64,000 bases of DNA, from the NCBI GenBank assembly GCA_038237435.1, contig JBBRYT010000008.1, forward strand, positions 1 to 64,000. The letters are read 5' to 3'. The notes beneath the pieces are model-generated. The model searched no databases and was not told the DNA's origin. It saw only the letters and a program-made list of their open reading frames with translations. The translations under genes and the position numbers were made by a program. Below, one piece after another: positions 6,849-16,589 of this stretch (position 1 is its first letter; every line of letters starts with the position of its first letter). The stretch comes from JACCTI01 sp038237435. GTDB lineage: Bacteria; Verrucomicrobiota; Verrucomicrobiia; Chthoniobacterales; UBA10450.

Positions 6849-7697
6849 TTAGACCATCTTCGCGATGAAATCGCGGCCATCAAAGGACGCAAGGTCTTCC
6901 AGTTTCTCGCCCGTGCCGACGAAGCGCGTGGGGATGCCTAGCTCGTTTTGAATCGCGATGACTACACCGCCCTTGCCGCTGCCGTCTAGCTTAGTCACGA
7001 TTAGGCCGGTTAGACCTACTGCTTGATGAAACTCGCGCGCTTGTGAAAGAGCGTTGCTACCTGTCGTGGCGTCGACCACGAGCAAGGTTTCGTGCGGAGC
7101 CTTCGCATCGTGTTTCGCCAGGCTGCGTTTCACTTTGTCGAGCTCGGCCATCAGGTTTGTCTTGGTGTGTAAACGGCCGGCGGTATCGCAAAGCAGAAAC
7201 TCGATGTCCTTCTTCTCGGCTGCTTGATAGGCATCGTAACAAAGCGCGGCGGGATCGGCGTTGTATTGGCCTTTGATCATTTCGACGCCGATGCGGTCCG
7301 CCCAAATACCAAGTTGCTCAATGGCCGCTGCGCGAAATGTGTCCGCGGCCGCGAGCAAGACCGTGTGACGATTGCGTTTAAAATAATACGCGAGCTTCGC
7401 GGTCGAAGTTGTTTTGCCTGTTCCATTCACGCCCACAATCAAAATCACTTTTGGTCCGGAGGGCAGCACCCGAATCGGCGGCGGTGCGATCGGCAGGACG
7501 CGCGCAATTTCATCGCGCGCCACTTCCGAAATATCGTTGGCCGTAATAGGCGTGGTCGCGGCGCGTTGTTGCAGCGCTTCCAAGATGCGCAAACTCATCG
7601 GCACGCCGAGGTCGGCGCGAATGAGCGATTCTTCCAGCTCGTCCCAATCGACCGGTTTGCCGGTAAATTTTTCGACGAGCGAACGCAGGAAATTCAT
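6849..7697 (-). CDS. ftsY: signal recognition particle receptor FtsY
   Basis: A 282-residue SRP-type GTPase that docks ribosome-SRP complexes at the inner membrane. An N-terminal helical NG-type N domain (MNFLRSLVEKFTGK, ADLGVPMSLRILEAL) precedes the G domain: P-loop GVNGTGKTT, the DTFRAAA insertion-box motif, DTAGR, and TKLDGSGKGG. The C-terminus GTGEKLEDLASFDGRDFI is typical of FtsY rather than Ffh. It is short, with no acidic A domain, as in several other phyla. It is the first core-genome gene to the right of the cassette array. Confidence 0.95.
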   Translation of the reverse strand: MNFLRSLVEKFTGKPVDWDELEESLIRADLGVPMSLRILEALQQRAATTPITANDISEVARDEIARVLPIAPPPIRVLPSGPKVILIVGVNGTGKTTSTAKLAYYFKRNRHTVLLAAADTFRAAAIEQLGIWADRIGVEMIKGQYNADPAALCYDAYQAAEKKDIEFLLCDTAGRLHTKTNLMAELDKVKRSLAKHDAKAPHETLLVVDATTGSNALSQAREFHQAVGLTGLIVTKLDGSGKGGVVIAIQNELGIPTRFVGTGEKLEDLASFDGRDFIAKMV

Positions 7698-7879
7698 CGG
7701 CGCTCACGGTAACGCATCCGCGGAAAAGCGCCGCGAATTTTGCGTGTTCGAAATCGGCCGGCGCGGCGCGCGTATGCCGCCGCATTTTAAGGATTTCGCC
7801 TAGGTCGCGCTTAGGTCGCCGCCCAATTGTGCGATGAATTCGTATACCGGAGCCTCTTCCTCATGCGGAGGAAGAGCCA

Positions 7880-8482
7880 ATGATTGCACCGACGATCGAT
7901 CTTCAGTTTTGTGAGGGACCGAGTGATGAATCGCTCATGCGCTCGATCGTGCAACAAGATGAATCGGGTCTGCGTTCGCTCATTCAGCGGCATCAGAAGA
8001 TGCTGAAAAAAATCATCTACCAGGTGGTGCAGGATGAAGCGGAGACCGATGATGTTTTACAGGAAAGCATGCTGCATGTTTGGCGTGAGGCGCAGAGTTA
8101 CTCGGCCGCGCTGGGCAAACCGCTGGGCTGGCTGGTAACGATCGCACGTCGGCGCGCGATCGATCGCGTGCGGCGCCGCGCTGCCTACGCGCGGGCGAAA
8201 GATCGATTCGAAGTTTACGTGGAGACGGAACCGCGCTCGTGGCTGCAGCATCACACGTCGCAGCATATTTCGACCACCGACATCCGCCATTACCTCGAGC
8301 AGGAAATGGCGCGTCTCCCGGATTTTCAGCGGCAAGCCGTGCAGCTCGCTTTCTTCGATGGAATGAGTCATCGCGAGATTGCCGCGCGGACCAAGACACC
8401 GCTCGGCACGGTGAAGACGCGTCTGGAATTAGGTATGCGCAAGCTGGCCAGCCGTGTGCGCGCGCAAGGCAGCAAAATTTAG
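7880..8482 (+). CDS. ECF-type RNA polymerase sigma factor
   Basis: A 200-residue sigma-70 family protein. Region 2 spans about residues 20-95 (LIQRHQKMLKKIIYQVVQDE, DVLQESMLHVWREA, GWLVTIARRRAIDRVRRR). Region 4 spans about 140-195 (LPDFQRQAVQLAFFDGMSHR, EIAARTKTPLGTVKTRLELG), a helix-turn-helix that reads the -35 element. It looks like the SigK/RpoE-type group. No anti-sigma gene follows, so its control is not visible here. The gene diverges from ftsY across a 182-bp gap that must hold both promoters. Confidence 0.9.
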   Translation: MIAPTIDLQFCEGPSDESLMRSIVQQDESGLRSLIQRHQKMLKKIIYQVVQDEAETDDVLQESMLHVWREAQSYSAALGKPLGWLVTIARRRAIDRVRRRAAYARAKDRFEVYVETEPRSWLQHHTSQHISTTDIRHYLEQEMARLPDFQRQAVQLAFFDGMSHREIAARTKTPLGTVKTRLELGMRKLASRVRAQGSKI

Positions 8483-8490
8483 CGCTATGG

Positions 8491-8522
8491 GCGACTCGAG
8501 TCGCGCGTCGGTGACGCAGTAA
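8491..8522. terminator. two small hairpins between convergent genes
   Basis: A perfect palindrome GCGACTCGAGTCGC (8491-8504) is followed by GCGTCGGTGACGC, another short stem. They sit between the converging sigma-factor and response-regulator genes, which suits a termination region, but there is no clear T-tract. Confidence 0.3.
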
Positions 8523-8551
8523 TGCGTCCCGACCGCGGCCGAGAAGGGTAA

Positions 8552-9223
8552 TTAACGCTGGCTATCGACCCATTGCACCGCGAAGCGCGCTACTTCGCGC
8601 GCGTTCTTCAAGTCGAGCTTCTCTTTAATGTGCGCGCGATGCGCTTCGACCGTCTTTGCGCTCAGGTGGAGTTTGGTGGCAATCTCTCGCACTTCGATGC
8701 CTTCGCCGATTAACTGCAACACTTCCAGCTCGCGGTCGGTCAGTTTTTCAATCGGCGAACGCGTCTGGCCGTTGACTCCAATGTGATCCGCGATCATGCG
8801 TTTCGACATCGCGGCGCTCACATAAATGTCGCCGCCCAGGACCGTGCGCACGGCCGCGATCACCGAGTCGAGCGCTTCCCGTTTCATCAGGTAACCATTT
8901 GCTCCGGCGCGCAAGGCTCGCTCGGCATAAAGCGATTCATCGTGCATCGAAAGGACCAGCACGGGCAGGTTCGGATGCTCGGCCTTGAGTGACTTAGTCA
9001 GCTCGATCCCGTTAGTGCTGCCGTGCAATCCGATATCGACAATCGCGAGATCGACCGGCGTTTTGCGCAGCGCGGCCAGGGCCGCCGGGCTGCTTTCCGC
9101 TTCCGCGCGCACTTCCAGATCCGGTTCCTGGCTGAGCATCTGCACCACGCCCTTGCGAAAAAGCGGATGATCATCCACCACCATGATACCGCGCTTGCCG
9201 TTTTTCTCTGGGATGCGTTTCAT
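8552..9223 (-). CDS. NarL/LuxR-family response regulator
   Basis: A 223-residue two-domain regulator. The receiver domain (residues 10-130) has acidic residues VVDDHPLF, the phospho-acceptor Asp in LAIVDIGLHG, and the conserved Lys in NGYLMKREALDS. The C-terminal LuxR-type helix-turn-helix is LTDRELEVLQLIGEGIEVRE, EIATKLHLSAKTVEAHRAHI. It would bind DNA when phosphorylated. The likely partner is the HisKA_3-type kinase at 9810-12263, transcribed the same way 586 bp upstream; kinases of that class normally pair with NarL-type regulators. Confidence 0.92.
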   Translation of the reverse strand: MKRIPEKNGKRGIMVVDDHPLFRKGVVQMLSQEPDLEVRAEAESSPAALAALRKTPVDLAIVDIGLHGSTNGIELTKSLKAEHPNLPVLVLSMHDESLYAERALRAGANGYLMKREALDSVIAAVRTVLGGDIYVSAAMSKRMIADHIGVNGQTRSPIEKLTDRELEVLQLIGEGIEVREIATKLHLSAKTVEAHRAHIKEKLDLKNAREVARFAVQWVDSQR

Positions 9224-9366
9224 CTTGGATTAAGGCGGCGATCAATCGCCGTCATAGAACTGCCTGGAGCGAAGGTAAGCATGAGGCGTCACACTTCAAA
9301 AAAAGAAACGTCGCTCATGTCGGCGGCGGTCGGGAGAAAACTCTTAAACCTGGTCTGACTCTACGC

Positions 9367-9774
9367 AGGCAGAGCGATCAGTCTGCTGTCTTAGACCTGA
9401 CTAATGTCAGTGATAACCAGGTGCTACCCGTTAATCTGGTTAGCGTCGTGGACGGTGGGAAGACCGGAAACGTCTCAGTCCCGATGGAAGTATTGCTGGG
9501 CGACGTAAATGCCACCGGCCTGGTTGACGGAAACGATGTCTCTACCGTGCAAGGTAAGACGCGCCAATGAGCCGATCTAACCAACTTCCGCTCGGACGTA
9601 AATCTTACCGGCTTGATCGACGGCAATGACGTTTCGATAAGGCAAGGGCAAACTCGCGCGCCGGCTGCTATCAGTAGGCCAGCAGAACGCAAGACAAAGG
9701 CGATTCGCGCCACTAAGTCTACGGCAAGGTCGCGCGTGAACCAGAACTACACGGCCGACCCGCTAGTAGTTTAA
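9367..9774 (+). pseudogene. relic of a surface protein with two dockerin-like repeats
   Basis: The rightward frame reads LDLTNVSDNQVLPVNLVSV, then GDVNATGLVDGNDVSTVQGK, a TGA stop, then SDVNLTGLIDGNDVSIRQGQ and a tail to a TAA at 9772-9774. The paired D-V-N-x-T-G-x-[VI]-D-G-N-D-V-S units are dockerin type I-like calcium-binding repeats; in my recollection such units close large secreted proteins in Verrucomicrobia. One internal stop and the lack of any start or signal peptide mark it as a remnant. The 140 bp on its left hold nothing recognised. Confidence 0.6.
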
Positions 9775-9809
9775 TTCAGACGAATAGACGTCCGCAGGAA
9801 ACGCTCGGC

Positions 9810-12263
9810 TTATTGCTTGAGCGGAATCTTGCAGGTGACATCCATTCCGCCGTTGCGTCGCTTTTCGATCTTTAATTCACCACCGAGTGCGTTGGCCCGG
9901 TAGCGCATGATGTGAAGACCCAAGCCTTTACTGCGTCGTTTCACGGAGAAGCCTTTGCCGTCGTCCTGCACACTAACGCAGACGTTAGTCTCGCTCTTAT
10001 CGAGATGAATCAGAATATTTTTGGCGCCGGAATGTTTGACCGCATTTTTCAACGCTTCCTGCGCCACCCGATATAAGTGTAAGGCAACAGTGTCATCGGT
10101 TACGCGAACGCCGCGCGCCGCTTTGAAATGACATTTGATTTCGCTGCTTTCGCACGCCTGGTCGGCCAAGGCGCGCAGGGCCTGTTTCAATCCCGGACCT
10201 TTCAGGTCGGTCGGTTGCAAACCGCGCGCAAGATCGCGCGTCAGCCCGACGTTCCGATTCACCGTCTGGGCTGATTCTTCTAAAATCTCAGCCGCAACTT
10301 TACTTTCGGATTCAATTTTCTTCGCCTTCGATTTGAGGAGCAAAGCCGTGGCGGTCAGTTCCTGGCAAACCATGTCGTGCAAATCTTCGCCGATGCGGCG
10401 CTTTTCGCGTTCGCTGATTTCGAGCAGCTCTTTCTCCAGTTGCTGGCGCTGCTTCATGGTTTGCTCCAGCTCAGTGTTGGTGGCGAGAAGGTCGCGCGTG
10501 CGATCGAGAACCGCTTGTTCCATTTCATCGCGCGCATGCCGCAATGCTTCTTCGATCGTCTTTTGATCGGTGGCATCGCGCGCCACTTTCGCAAAAGCCC
10601 GTAACTCGCCGTTCTCGTCGTCCAGCCGCCGCATCACGCCATCGACCCAGATGCGTGAACCATCTTTGCGCAAATGCCAGCGGCGGTCCGGCGCGACGCC
10701 GTTGACGCGCGCGATTTCCATTTCCTTTTCTTCCCGCTCACGGGCGCGGTCTTCCGGCGTGAAAATAAGTTCGCCGCTTTCTCCGAGCGCCTCATCTGCA
10801 GTCCAACCGAAAACGCGCTCCGCACCCGCGCTCCAGTAAATGATCGTGTTACTCGGATCGACCATCATCATCGCGTAATCGCGCGCTCCTTCCACCAGAA
10901 GTCGGAAACGTTCCTCACTATCTTCCAACGCTTCCGCACGATTGCGGTCGTCGGTCACGTCCTGCGCGACACCGGCGATACGGAACACTTCGCCCGCTTC
11001 ATTGCGAATCGGAAATCCGGTGTCACGAATCCAGCGCTGCTCGCCGTCGGTCGGTCGCACGATGCGATAAATTCTCGTGAAGGTCTCACCCGCCATGGCC
11101 CGTGGAATACCCGAAGCCGTTTCTTGGCGATCCTCCGGTAAAACCAGCTTAAGCCCGCGCTGTGGGTCGGCCATGACTTCTTCACGTGGGAGGCCGAACA
11201 TTTTTTCGTAAACCGGGTTTAAATATTCGAGCAACAATGTTTTGGCATCGAGTATCCAAAAGACATCCGCCGAGTTTTCCGCAAACTGCCGGAACCGTTC
11301 CTCGCTCTCACTCAGAGCCTGCTCATTTTTTCTGCGATGAGTAACATCGCGTGTCGAGCCGACGACGTTTTCCACCTTCCCATCCGGGCCGAGCAGCGGC
11401 TGGAAAATGTACTCGTAGTAACCTTCCTGACCGCCTGGGTTGGTGAATGGAGTTTCGTCACGGACGATTTGTTTTGTCTCAAAGACGTGGCGGATTTGTC
11501 GGTGCAATTTCTCCGCCAGTTCCGGTGGGTAGTTTAAATCAGAGAAATTTTTCCCCACCATTTCCTCCGGTTGCAATTGCAACAGTCGGGCCAGGGGCTG
11601 GTTGGCAAAAACGAATTTTCCTTCCTTATCGAAGATGTAGGCAAAATCGGCGATGGACGAGAGTGTGGTGTCGAAGATGCGCGTTTGCCGCGCGAGCGCG
11701 GCGGCGGATTCCTGCAGTTTTTCTTCTGCGCGCTTCCGTCGCGTCACGTCGATAAAGGTCGCGACCACACCGGCGCTGCGATTTTCTGCAGTGCGATAAG
11801 GCGCGATCCGCGCCAGATACCAGCTCGTTTTTCCCGCGCGCACTTCCCGTTCGATCAGTTCGAGATCGTGCAGCACTTTTTCGGCGTCGGAGATGAAGTC
11901 GGCGTAAGTGAGCTTGTGCGTGATATCGGAAAGCGGCCGACCCAAATCGCCCGGGATGAGATTGAAGATCTTCTCCACGCTTGGCGTGAAGCGTTGAATG
12001 CGCAGGTGTCGGTCCAGGAAAATTGTCCCGATGTCGGTGGAAGCTATCAGGTCGGTGAGATCAGCGTTCGCCCGGCTCAATTCGTCCACGCTCTTTTTCA
12101 GCTCGTGATTGACCGTGCTCAGCGCTTGGTTGACCGACTGCAATTCCTTCTTACTCGTCTCCAATTCTTTCGCCGCCGAACGTGTCTCCTCTTTCATTGG
12201 CTCTAGTTCTCCGTCGGCAGCAGTCGCGGCGGGATCGATTGGCTTGGCTGGCGAATCAGGCAT
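9810..12263 (-). CDS. cytoplasmic multi-PAS sensor histidine kinase (HisKA_3 type)
   Basis: An 817-residue kinase without membrane segments. An N-terminal coiled coil (SAAKELETSKKELQSVNQAL) leads into PAS 1 (IASTDIGTIFLDRHLRIQRF). PAS 2 (about 190-310), PAS 3 (about 315-440) and PAS 4 (about 450-570) follow, then a linker and the dimerisation helix EKRRIGEDLHDMVCQELTA with the phospho-acceptor His. The ATPase domain has ALKNAVKHSGAKN (N box), DDGKGF and GLGLHIMRYRAN. The N-terminal 120 residues resemble the PAS portion of CheB-CheR-PAS fusion proteins, suggesting the gene arose from one that lost its methylase part. Its probable target is the NarL-type regulator downstream. Confidence 0.9.
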   Translation of the reverse strand: MPDSPAKPIDPAATAADGELEPMKEETRSAAKELETSKKELQSVNQALSTVNHELKKSVDELSRANADLTDLIASTDIGTIFLDRHLRIQRFTPSVEKIFNLIPGDLGRPLSDITHKLTYADFISDAEKVLHDLELIEREVRAGKTSWYLARIAPYRTAENRSAGVVATFIDVTRRKRAEEKLQESAAALARQTRIFDTTLSSIADFAYIFDKEGKFVFANQPLARLLQLQPEEMVGKNFSDLNYPPELAEKLHRQIRHVFETKQIVRDETPFTNPGGQEGYYEYIFQPLLGPDGKVENVVGSTRDVTHRRKNEQALSESEERFRQFAENSADVFWILDAKTLLLEYLNPVYEKMFGLPREEVMADPQRGLKLVLPEDRQETASGIPRAMAGETFTRIYRIVRPTDGEQRWIRDTGFPIRNEAGEVFRIAGVAQDVTDDRNRAEALEDSEERFRLLVEGARDYAMMMVDPSNTIIYWSAGAERVFGWTADEALGESGELIFTPEDRAREREEKEMEIARVNGVAPDRRWHLRKDGSRIWVDGVMRRLDDENGELRAFAKVARDATDQKTIEEALRHARDEMEQAVLDRTRDLLATNTELEQTMKQRQQLEKELLEISEREKRRIGEDLHDMVCQELTATALLLKSKAKKIESESKVAAEILEESAQTVNRNVGLTRDLARGLQPTDLKGPGLKQALRALADQACESSEIKCHFKAARGVRVTDDTVALHLYRVAQEALKNAVKHSGAKNILIHLDKSETNVCVSVQDDGKGFSVKRRSKGLGLHIMRYRANALGGELKIEKRRNGGMDVTCKIPLKQ

Positions 12264-13205
12264 GCGCGTGTGCTTGCAGGTTAAGTCCGGCGGTAAATTC
12301 TTCCCAGTGGAAACGGTGGAACGTTTGTCCTGGTTTTGATTTTTGTCATTAAGTTGTCTAGGAATTTCCCGACGATACGATTTGTTGGTAGCCCAATTGT
12401 CGGGTCGTGGGACATTCGAGGGAGCGACAGCGTCGAGGCCAATGGCGGAACTTTGACGGTGCGTGATCGGCCAAGTTTGGACGTGTATTCCTCCCGGTTT
12501 CGAAGAAACGAATCAGCGCTACCATTACCGCGACAACTCCGGCGAAGTGAAGGAGCGATTTCTTAGTAGCGATATGACAAGACGTGCGAGAGTGGGTCTT
12601 GCCGACCTGACGTTTGAAATGAAAACCCGCTGCTTTTTCGCGCACGTTGCCTTTGGACTTAGCTCTAAGGTTCTCGCGACACCGCGGGCCACCGCTAACA
12701 TGTTGATCGAAGTCAATGGGACCGCCCTGGGCCTGGGCGGTCGAAAAAGACATCTCAACCTTCCTAGGTTAACTATGCGGCAAAAGATCAAACTAGCTGG
12801 TGCGATAGCGAAAAGTGCCGCTCTTAGCTACCTGAAATCCGAACTGGAGTTCCGCAAATTTCCGGTGCGACGGTTCGTAGATTTCCGTCTCACTGAAACA
12901 CCCACTTACATTTCAACTCGTCCTCCGCCGACAAAGACCTTTCCGGACGACTGCAAGGTATGGCGACTAGCTCAATGTGAGTCAGATAAACTGAGGGGTG
13001 AGCCGCTAATCTGAAATCATAGGCACAGGTAGCATACCATTCAACTCCGCACCCATTATGCCGAAACCAAAACCGAATAAGAAGACCGATAGCGGCAGTT
13101 CAAGGCCGAAGCAGACGGCGCAATCAGCGAGCCTCAGCCCTAAGGACCGCAAACAACTAGCGCACACGGCTCCAGTGCGCCGCGCCGCGAGCAAGTATCG
13201 CGAAT
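12264..13205. other. about 0.9-kb stretch without a convincing gene
   Basis: Several open frames up to 183 codons exist on both strands, but none shows a recognisable domain, a plausible start or the codon pattern of the neighbours. From about 13059 a short Lys/Pro-rich frame (MPKPKPNKKTDSGSS) leads into the methyltransferase relic and may be its decayed N-terminus. Confidence 0.5.
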
Positions 13206-13290
13206 AGTGCGGGCAATATGCAGGTGCCGCCGGAGCACATTGCGGATGAGTCGGTAGACCTGATCTATCTCGATCCGAGGCGCTTGAGGT
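13206..13290 (+). pseudogene. relic of a DNA methyltransferase N-terminal motif (copy 1)
   Basis: The rightward frame reads NMQVPPEHIADESVDLIYLD followed by PRRLRS and a stop. This matches the start of type III-like/adenine-specific DNA methyltransferases (CGDNLQVLRDHI-ESVDLIYLDPPF), with the catalytic DPPF turned into DPRR. No full gene surrounds it. A second, better-preserved relic of the same segment is at 18278-18365. Confidence 0.55.
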
Positions 13291-13378
13291 CTTAGCCTAC
13301 GAGAGTCGAGATCATCGACCGCCTGCACTACAAGGACGTTCGTAACATGTCAGGGCTACCCATAAGGACGGTCCGCCA

Positions 13379-15031
13379 TTAGTAACTGTCTTCGCCATCG
13401 CGGCTGAGCGACGCGTGATCAAAGGTCTCTGCCTTGGATTGAAAGTCGACAACTTCAAGACCGCCCATACTTCTTTTGCTCACCGCATCGAAATGCTCTC
13501 GGAGCCAGGTCTCTTCCAGCACGGAGGGATGAAAGTTGTGCGTGTTTACCAAGAGTATCCGACGGTAACCGTGACTGAAAGGGATTAACGAGTCGGGTAT
13601 CTTGCGTGTTCCCAAGGGCTCAACCCAGGAAGTTATTTCCGTTGCCTTATTCGCGTACCTAGCAAAGCCCAAGACACCGGAAGGAATTGAATCGACAATG
13701 ACTGCTTCATCCTTCGCACCGGTCAACGCCATGGCCTTGGCTAGTCTCCGATATGGTTCGCCAATACGGGCGTCCTGCCGCCATATACTCAGGATAGAAC
13801 TGCTCCAGCTGCAAACAATTACTAACAGTAAGGCATTCCGAACCTTTCCCAGGGAGGTCAGGCAAAAGCTGGCGAGGAGGTAGGCGGCAGGAGCAGCGCC
13901 GAGAGCATAACGAGGATGGTGAGACATATAAGTCCCGTTCACAAGATCCAAAGCCGTTGGTGCGAGCGCCGCTCCCACAAACCACAGCCAAAGAAGGAGG
14001 CGCGGACCTTGAAAGAGTTGAAGACGGCGGCGGAAAACGGCGACTAAGAAGACACAACCAAATAACAACAGGGATGCGGTTGACCATTCGGGTTCACTTC
14101 CCCAAATGCCGTAGCCGCTGGCGGAGAAAGACTGGAGAACCTGATCCCGGGCGGCGCCGATTAGGTCGTAATCAGGCAATCGATATTTAAGCCATGCCCC
14201 ACTACTGCGCAAATGATGCTGGTATTCAAAGGCCGCTACATACCATGGTAAGATAATCAGACTTACCGCAAGAAGAAGTAGCAGGATATTTTTTCGGTTT
14301 AGCTTGCCGGGCCTAAGCAGCTGAAAGATGACTATACCTACCCACGGAAAAACGAAGAAGTAATGAGTAAGCAGACCAGCAGCACTGCTTCCGATCCACA
14401 TGAGATTGCCCGATAAGGAACCACCTTTCTCTTGTAGTTTGAGTGCTGCCAAAGCTGTGGCCAGCAGCGCCAGGAGAAGGAGCGAGTACATTCGCCCTTC
14501 CGTCGAGTAGTAAAACAAAAGCGGAGCGAGCGGGAAGAGAAGACAGGCCGGCCCCACGCTTTGCGATCCCCCGGTTCGGCGAGCTACCTTCACTACAAAC
14601 GGAAAGCAAGCTAGGGAACAGAGAACCGAAAGGGACCGGAGAGCGAAATCACTTGTTCCCCAGATTAGAGTCCAAAGGTAGAGCAGAAGGTAATAGAACG
14701 GCGGGCTGGTGTCCGATAACAAGACCGCTCTTAGAACGCGCCCAGGACTGACCGGCCATGCGTCGTGTTTTAGATACTGCTGCCAGTCCGCTGCCGGCAT
14801 CGGCAATAAAGGTTCAATGAAATCGCCTTTCGTCTTGTCGGCCGTCGCGGCGGGATGCTCCAGACTATGCCCAGTCGCCATCGCCAGGGAAAAAATCTCG
14901 TCAATCCACAGAGATTGGCGGGGAAGCAGGCTAAGTTCGAGGCACGCCACCAGCGCGAAGACAATAAATAATGTCCATCGTCGCTGAGGTGGGACTTCTT
15001 TCTCGGTCAGATTATCCTGGGTCGCTTCCAA
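13379..15031 (-). CDS. multi-pass membrane glycosyltransferase (GT39/ArnT-like)
   Basis: A 550-residue integral membrane protein with about eleven hydrophobic helices. The first loop after helix 1 carries LWIDEIFSLAMATGHSLEH, the acidic motif of polyprenyl-phosphate-sugar-dependent transferases (PMT/ArnT superfamily). LFYYSTEGRMYSLLLLALLA is the next conserved section. It would move a sugar from a lipid carrier to a periplasmic acceptor. The start is 13 bp from the stop of the upstream methyltransferase-GT2 gene on the same strand, so the two form an operon: the GT2 could make the lipid-linked sugar and this protein use it. Confidence 0.85.
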   Translation of the reverse strand: MEATQDNLTEKEVPPQRRWTLFIVFALVACLELSLLPRQSLWIDEIFSLAMATGHSLEHPAATADKTKGDFIEPLLPMPAADWQQYLKHDAWPVSPGRVLRAVLLSDTSPPFYYLLLYLWTLIWGTSDFALRSLSVLCSLACFPFVVKVARRTGGSQSVGPACLLFPLAPLLFYYSTEGRMYSLLLLALLATALAALKLQEKGGSLSGNLMWIGSSAAGLLTHYFFVFPWVGIVIFQLLRPGKLNRKNILLLLLAVSLIILPWYVAAFEYQHHLRSSGAWLKYRLPDYDLIGAARDQVLQSFSASGYGIWGSEPEWSTASLLLFGCVFLVAVFRRRLQLFQGPRLLLWLWFVGAALAPTALDLVNGTYMSHHPRYALGAAPAAYLLASFCLTSLGKVRNALLLVIVCSWSSSILSIWRQDARIGEPYRRLAKAMALTGAKDEAVIVDSIPSGVLGFARYANKATEITSWVEPLGTRKIPDSLIPFSHGYRRILLVNTHNFHPSVLEETWLREHFDAVSKRSMGGLEVVDFQSKAETFDHASLSRDGEDSY

Positions 15032-15044
15032 AGTCCTTCACAAA

Positions 15045-16589
15045 TTAACGCACCGCGGTCACCAGGGCCGGCTTATCTAGGTCGCCCTCCTTCCGATGCA
15101 AATCGCGGTAGGGCCCAATATTGAAGGCAGACTTAAGCCATAATTCAGCAAGCGCTCGCCAGTAACCGCCGCCTTCTTTCAAGAGATGAAAGGATGAGCT
15201 ACCCATGCCAGAAGTTCTGTTAATCCAGGAGATCGGGACCTCCTTAATGCGATATCCAAGGAGCAACGGTTGTAAGCCCATCTCCGCATTGACGGCAAAA
15301 CCAGGTTGCCTCAGTAGTAAGCTTCCTGCCACCTCCCGACGCATAATCTTCAGGTTATTTGTGACATCGCGCAAGCACCGCCCGAACAAAAGAGCTGCCA
15401 GGACATGAAAGGCGCGGTTGGCAACAATCTTTAGGAATGGATAATTCAAGAGGACGCTGTGGCGCGAGAATCGGCTTCCCACTACCACATCAGAGTCATC
15501 AACAATTGCATCGAATAGATCACGAAATTCCGGAAGCAGATGTTGGAAATCGCAATCCATTGTAAAAACGTATCTGCCCGTCGCCGTTCCGAGGCCATCT
15601 CTTAGAGCATACCCCACTCCTCTTGGCGGTTGGCGATGAATCGCCCGAACTCGTTCATCCTCTCCCGCCAGTTTATCTATCGTTTCCGCAGTCCGATCGG
15701 TGCTGCCATCATTAACTAGAACGATTTCATGAACGTACTCGCCGTATAGGTTCAGAATACCAGAGACCAGCGGGCGGACATTCATCTCTTCGTTGTAACA
15801 AGGAACTACCACAGAAACTGCCTTTCGAAGAGAATGATGCGTGGAGAGAGGAACGCTGGGCGGTAGTTTCGTGCTCGGCGGTTTTTGCGCACTAACCAAA
15901 ATGGAGCCGGCCATCGCGCGAACCATCGGGGTGTTTTCGAGAAGGATGGATAAGTTCCGCAACAGCCAGATCAGCGGGCGCGTTAAGGGAGCAAAGACAA
16001 AATCGTTGAAGACTGCATCGACTCGAATGAAGCCGATCTCCGAAAGAAGGTCGCAAAGACTAGGGCGATCAAGTAGGTTGCGCGGATCGCGCTGGCCGAC
16101 AAGTCGCAAACAGAAGCTCCGGAGTTTATGCATCGGGTTCCACGGATTGCTTTCGTAGAATACGATTTCGCCACCCGGCACGAGTAACTCATAGACGGCA
16201 GAAAGGAAAGCGGCACAACTATCGCGATCCAGCAGGTCCATGGCGATGATACAATCAAAGGCGCGGCCGGCGAGAGACCCGGGGAACGATTCCAGTGGGT
16301 GCCACTCGATTTTCGCGCTCGCGAATGCGCCGGCTTGTCCTTGAAAGGTAACCGAGGTAATTGAATTCTCGCCGCGAGTAACATGAAGAAGGGCGCGAGT
16401 CAGCTCGCCCTCCCCGCAGCCGAGCTCCAGGATAGTCTGTCCAGGTAAGAGATGGACGCTATGCCGAAAGGTATTCGCGCGCCAAAGGAGCCGGTCATTC
16501 AGAATAGGATCGTGCCTTCGCCAATAGTTGTCCCGGTAGCGCTCCCGTCTGCCAAGCGAATCACAAAGCATGATTTCCTCCTGCCTCAA
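15045..16589 (-). CDS. fusion of a SAM methyltransferase and a GT2 polyprenyl-phosphate glycosyltransferase
   Basis: A 514-residue two-domain protein. Residues about 30-235 form a class I methyltransferase: GQTILELGCGEGELTRAL (motif I, SAM-binding), FDCIIAMDLLDRDSC, VYELLVPGGEIVFYESNPW. Residues about 255-490 form a GT2 domain like dolichol-phosphate mannose synthase: SVVVPCYNEEMNVRPLV, HEIVLVNDGSTDRTAETI, FTMDCDFQHLLPEF (the metal-binding DxD-type site), VVVGSRFSRHS, and WINRTSGMGSSSF. No C-terminal membrane helices are obvious. An alternative start is the Met at codon 7. The 240 bp upstream (16590-16830) hold no gene I can support. Confidence 0.88.
   Translation of the reverse strand: MRQEEIMLCDSLGRRERYRDNYWRRHDPILNDRLLWRANTFRHSVHLLPGQTILELGCGEGELTRALLHVTRGENSITSVTFQGQAGAFASAKIEWHPLESFPGSLAGRAFDCIIAMDLLDRDSCAAFLSAVYELLVPGGEIVFYESNPWNPMHKLRSFCLRLVGQRDPRNLLDRPSLCDLLSEIGFIRVDAVFNDFVFAPLTRPLIWLLRNLSILLENTPMVRAMAGSILVSAQKPPSTKLPPSVPLSTHHSLRKAVSVVVPCYNEEMNVRPLVSGILNLYGEYVHEIVLVNDGSTDRTAETIDKLAGEDERVRAIHRQPPRGVGYALRDGLGTATGRYVFTMDCDFQHLLPEFRDLFDAIVDDSDVVVGSRFSRHSVLLNYPFLKIVANRAFHVLAALLFGRCLRDVTNNLKIMRREVAGSLLLRQPGFAVNAEMGLQPLLLGYRIKEVPISWINRTSGMGSSSFHLLKEGGGYWRALAELWLKSAFNIGPYRDLHRKEGDLDKPALVTAVR

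Noticed and set aside
12463..13014. 183-codon open frame in the gap after the PAS kinase
   Set aside because: No recognisable domain, no ribosome-binding context, and an equally long frame lies on the other strand; probably chance.
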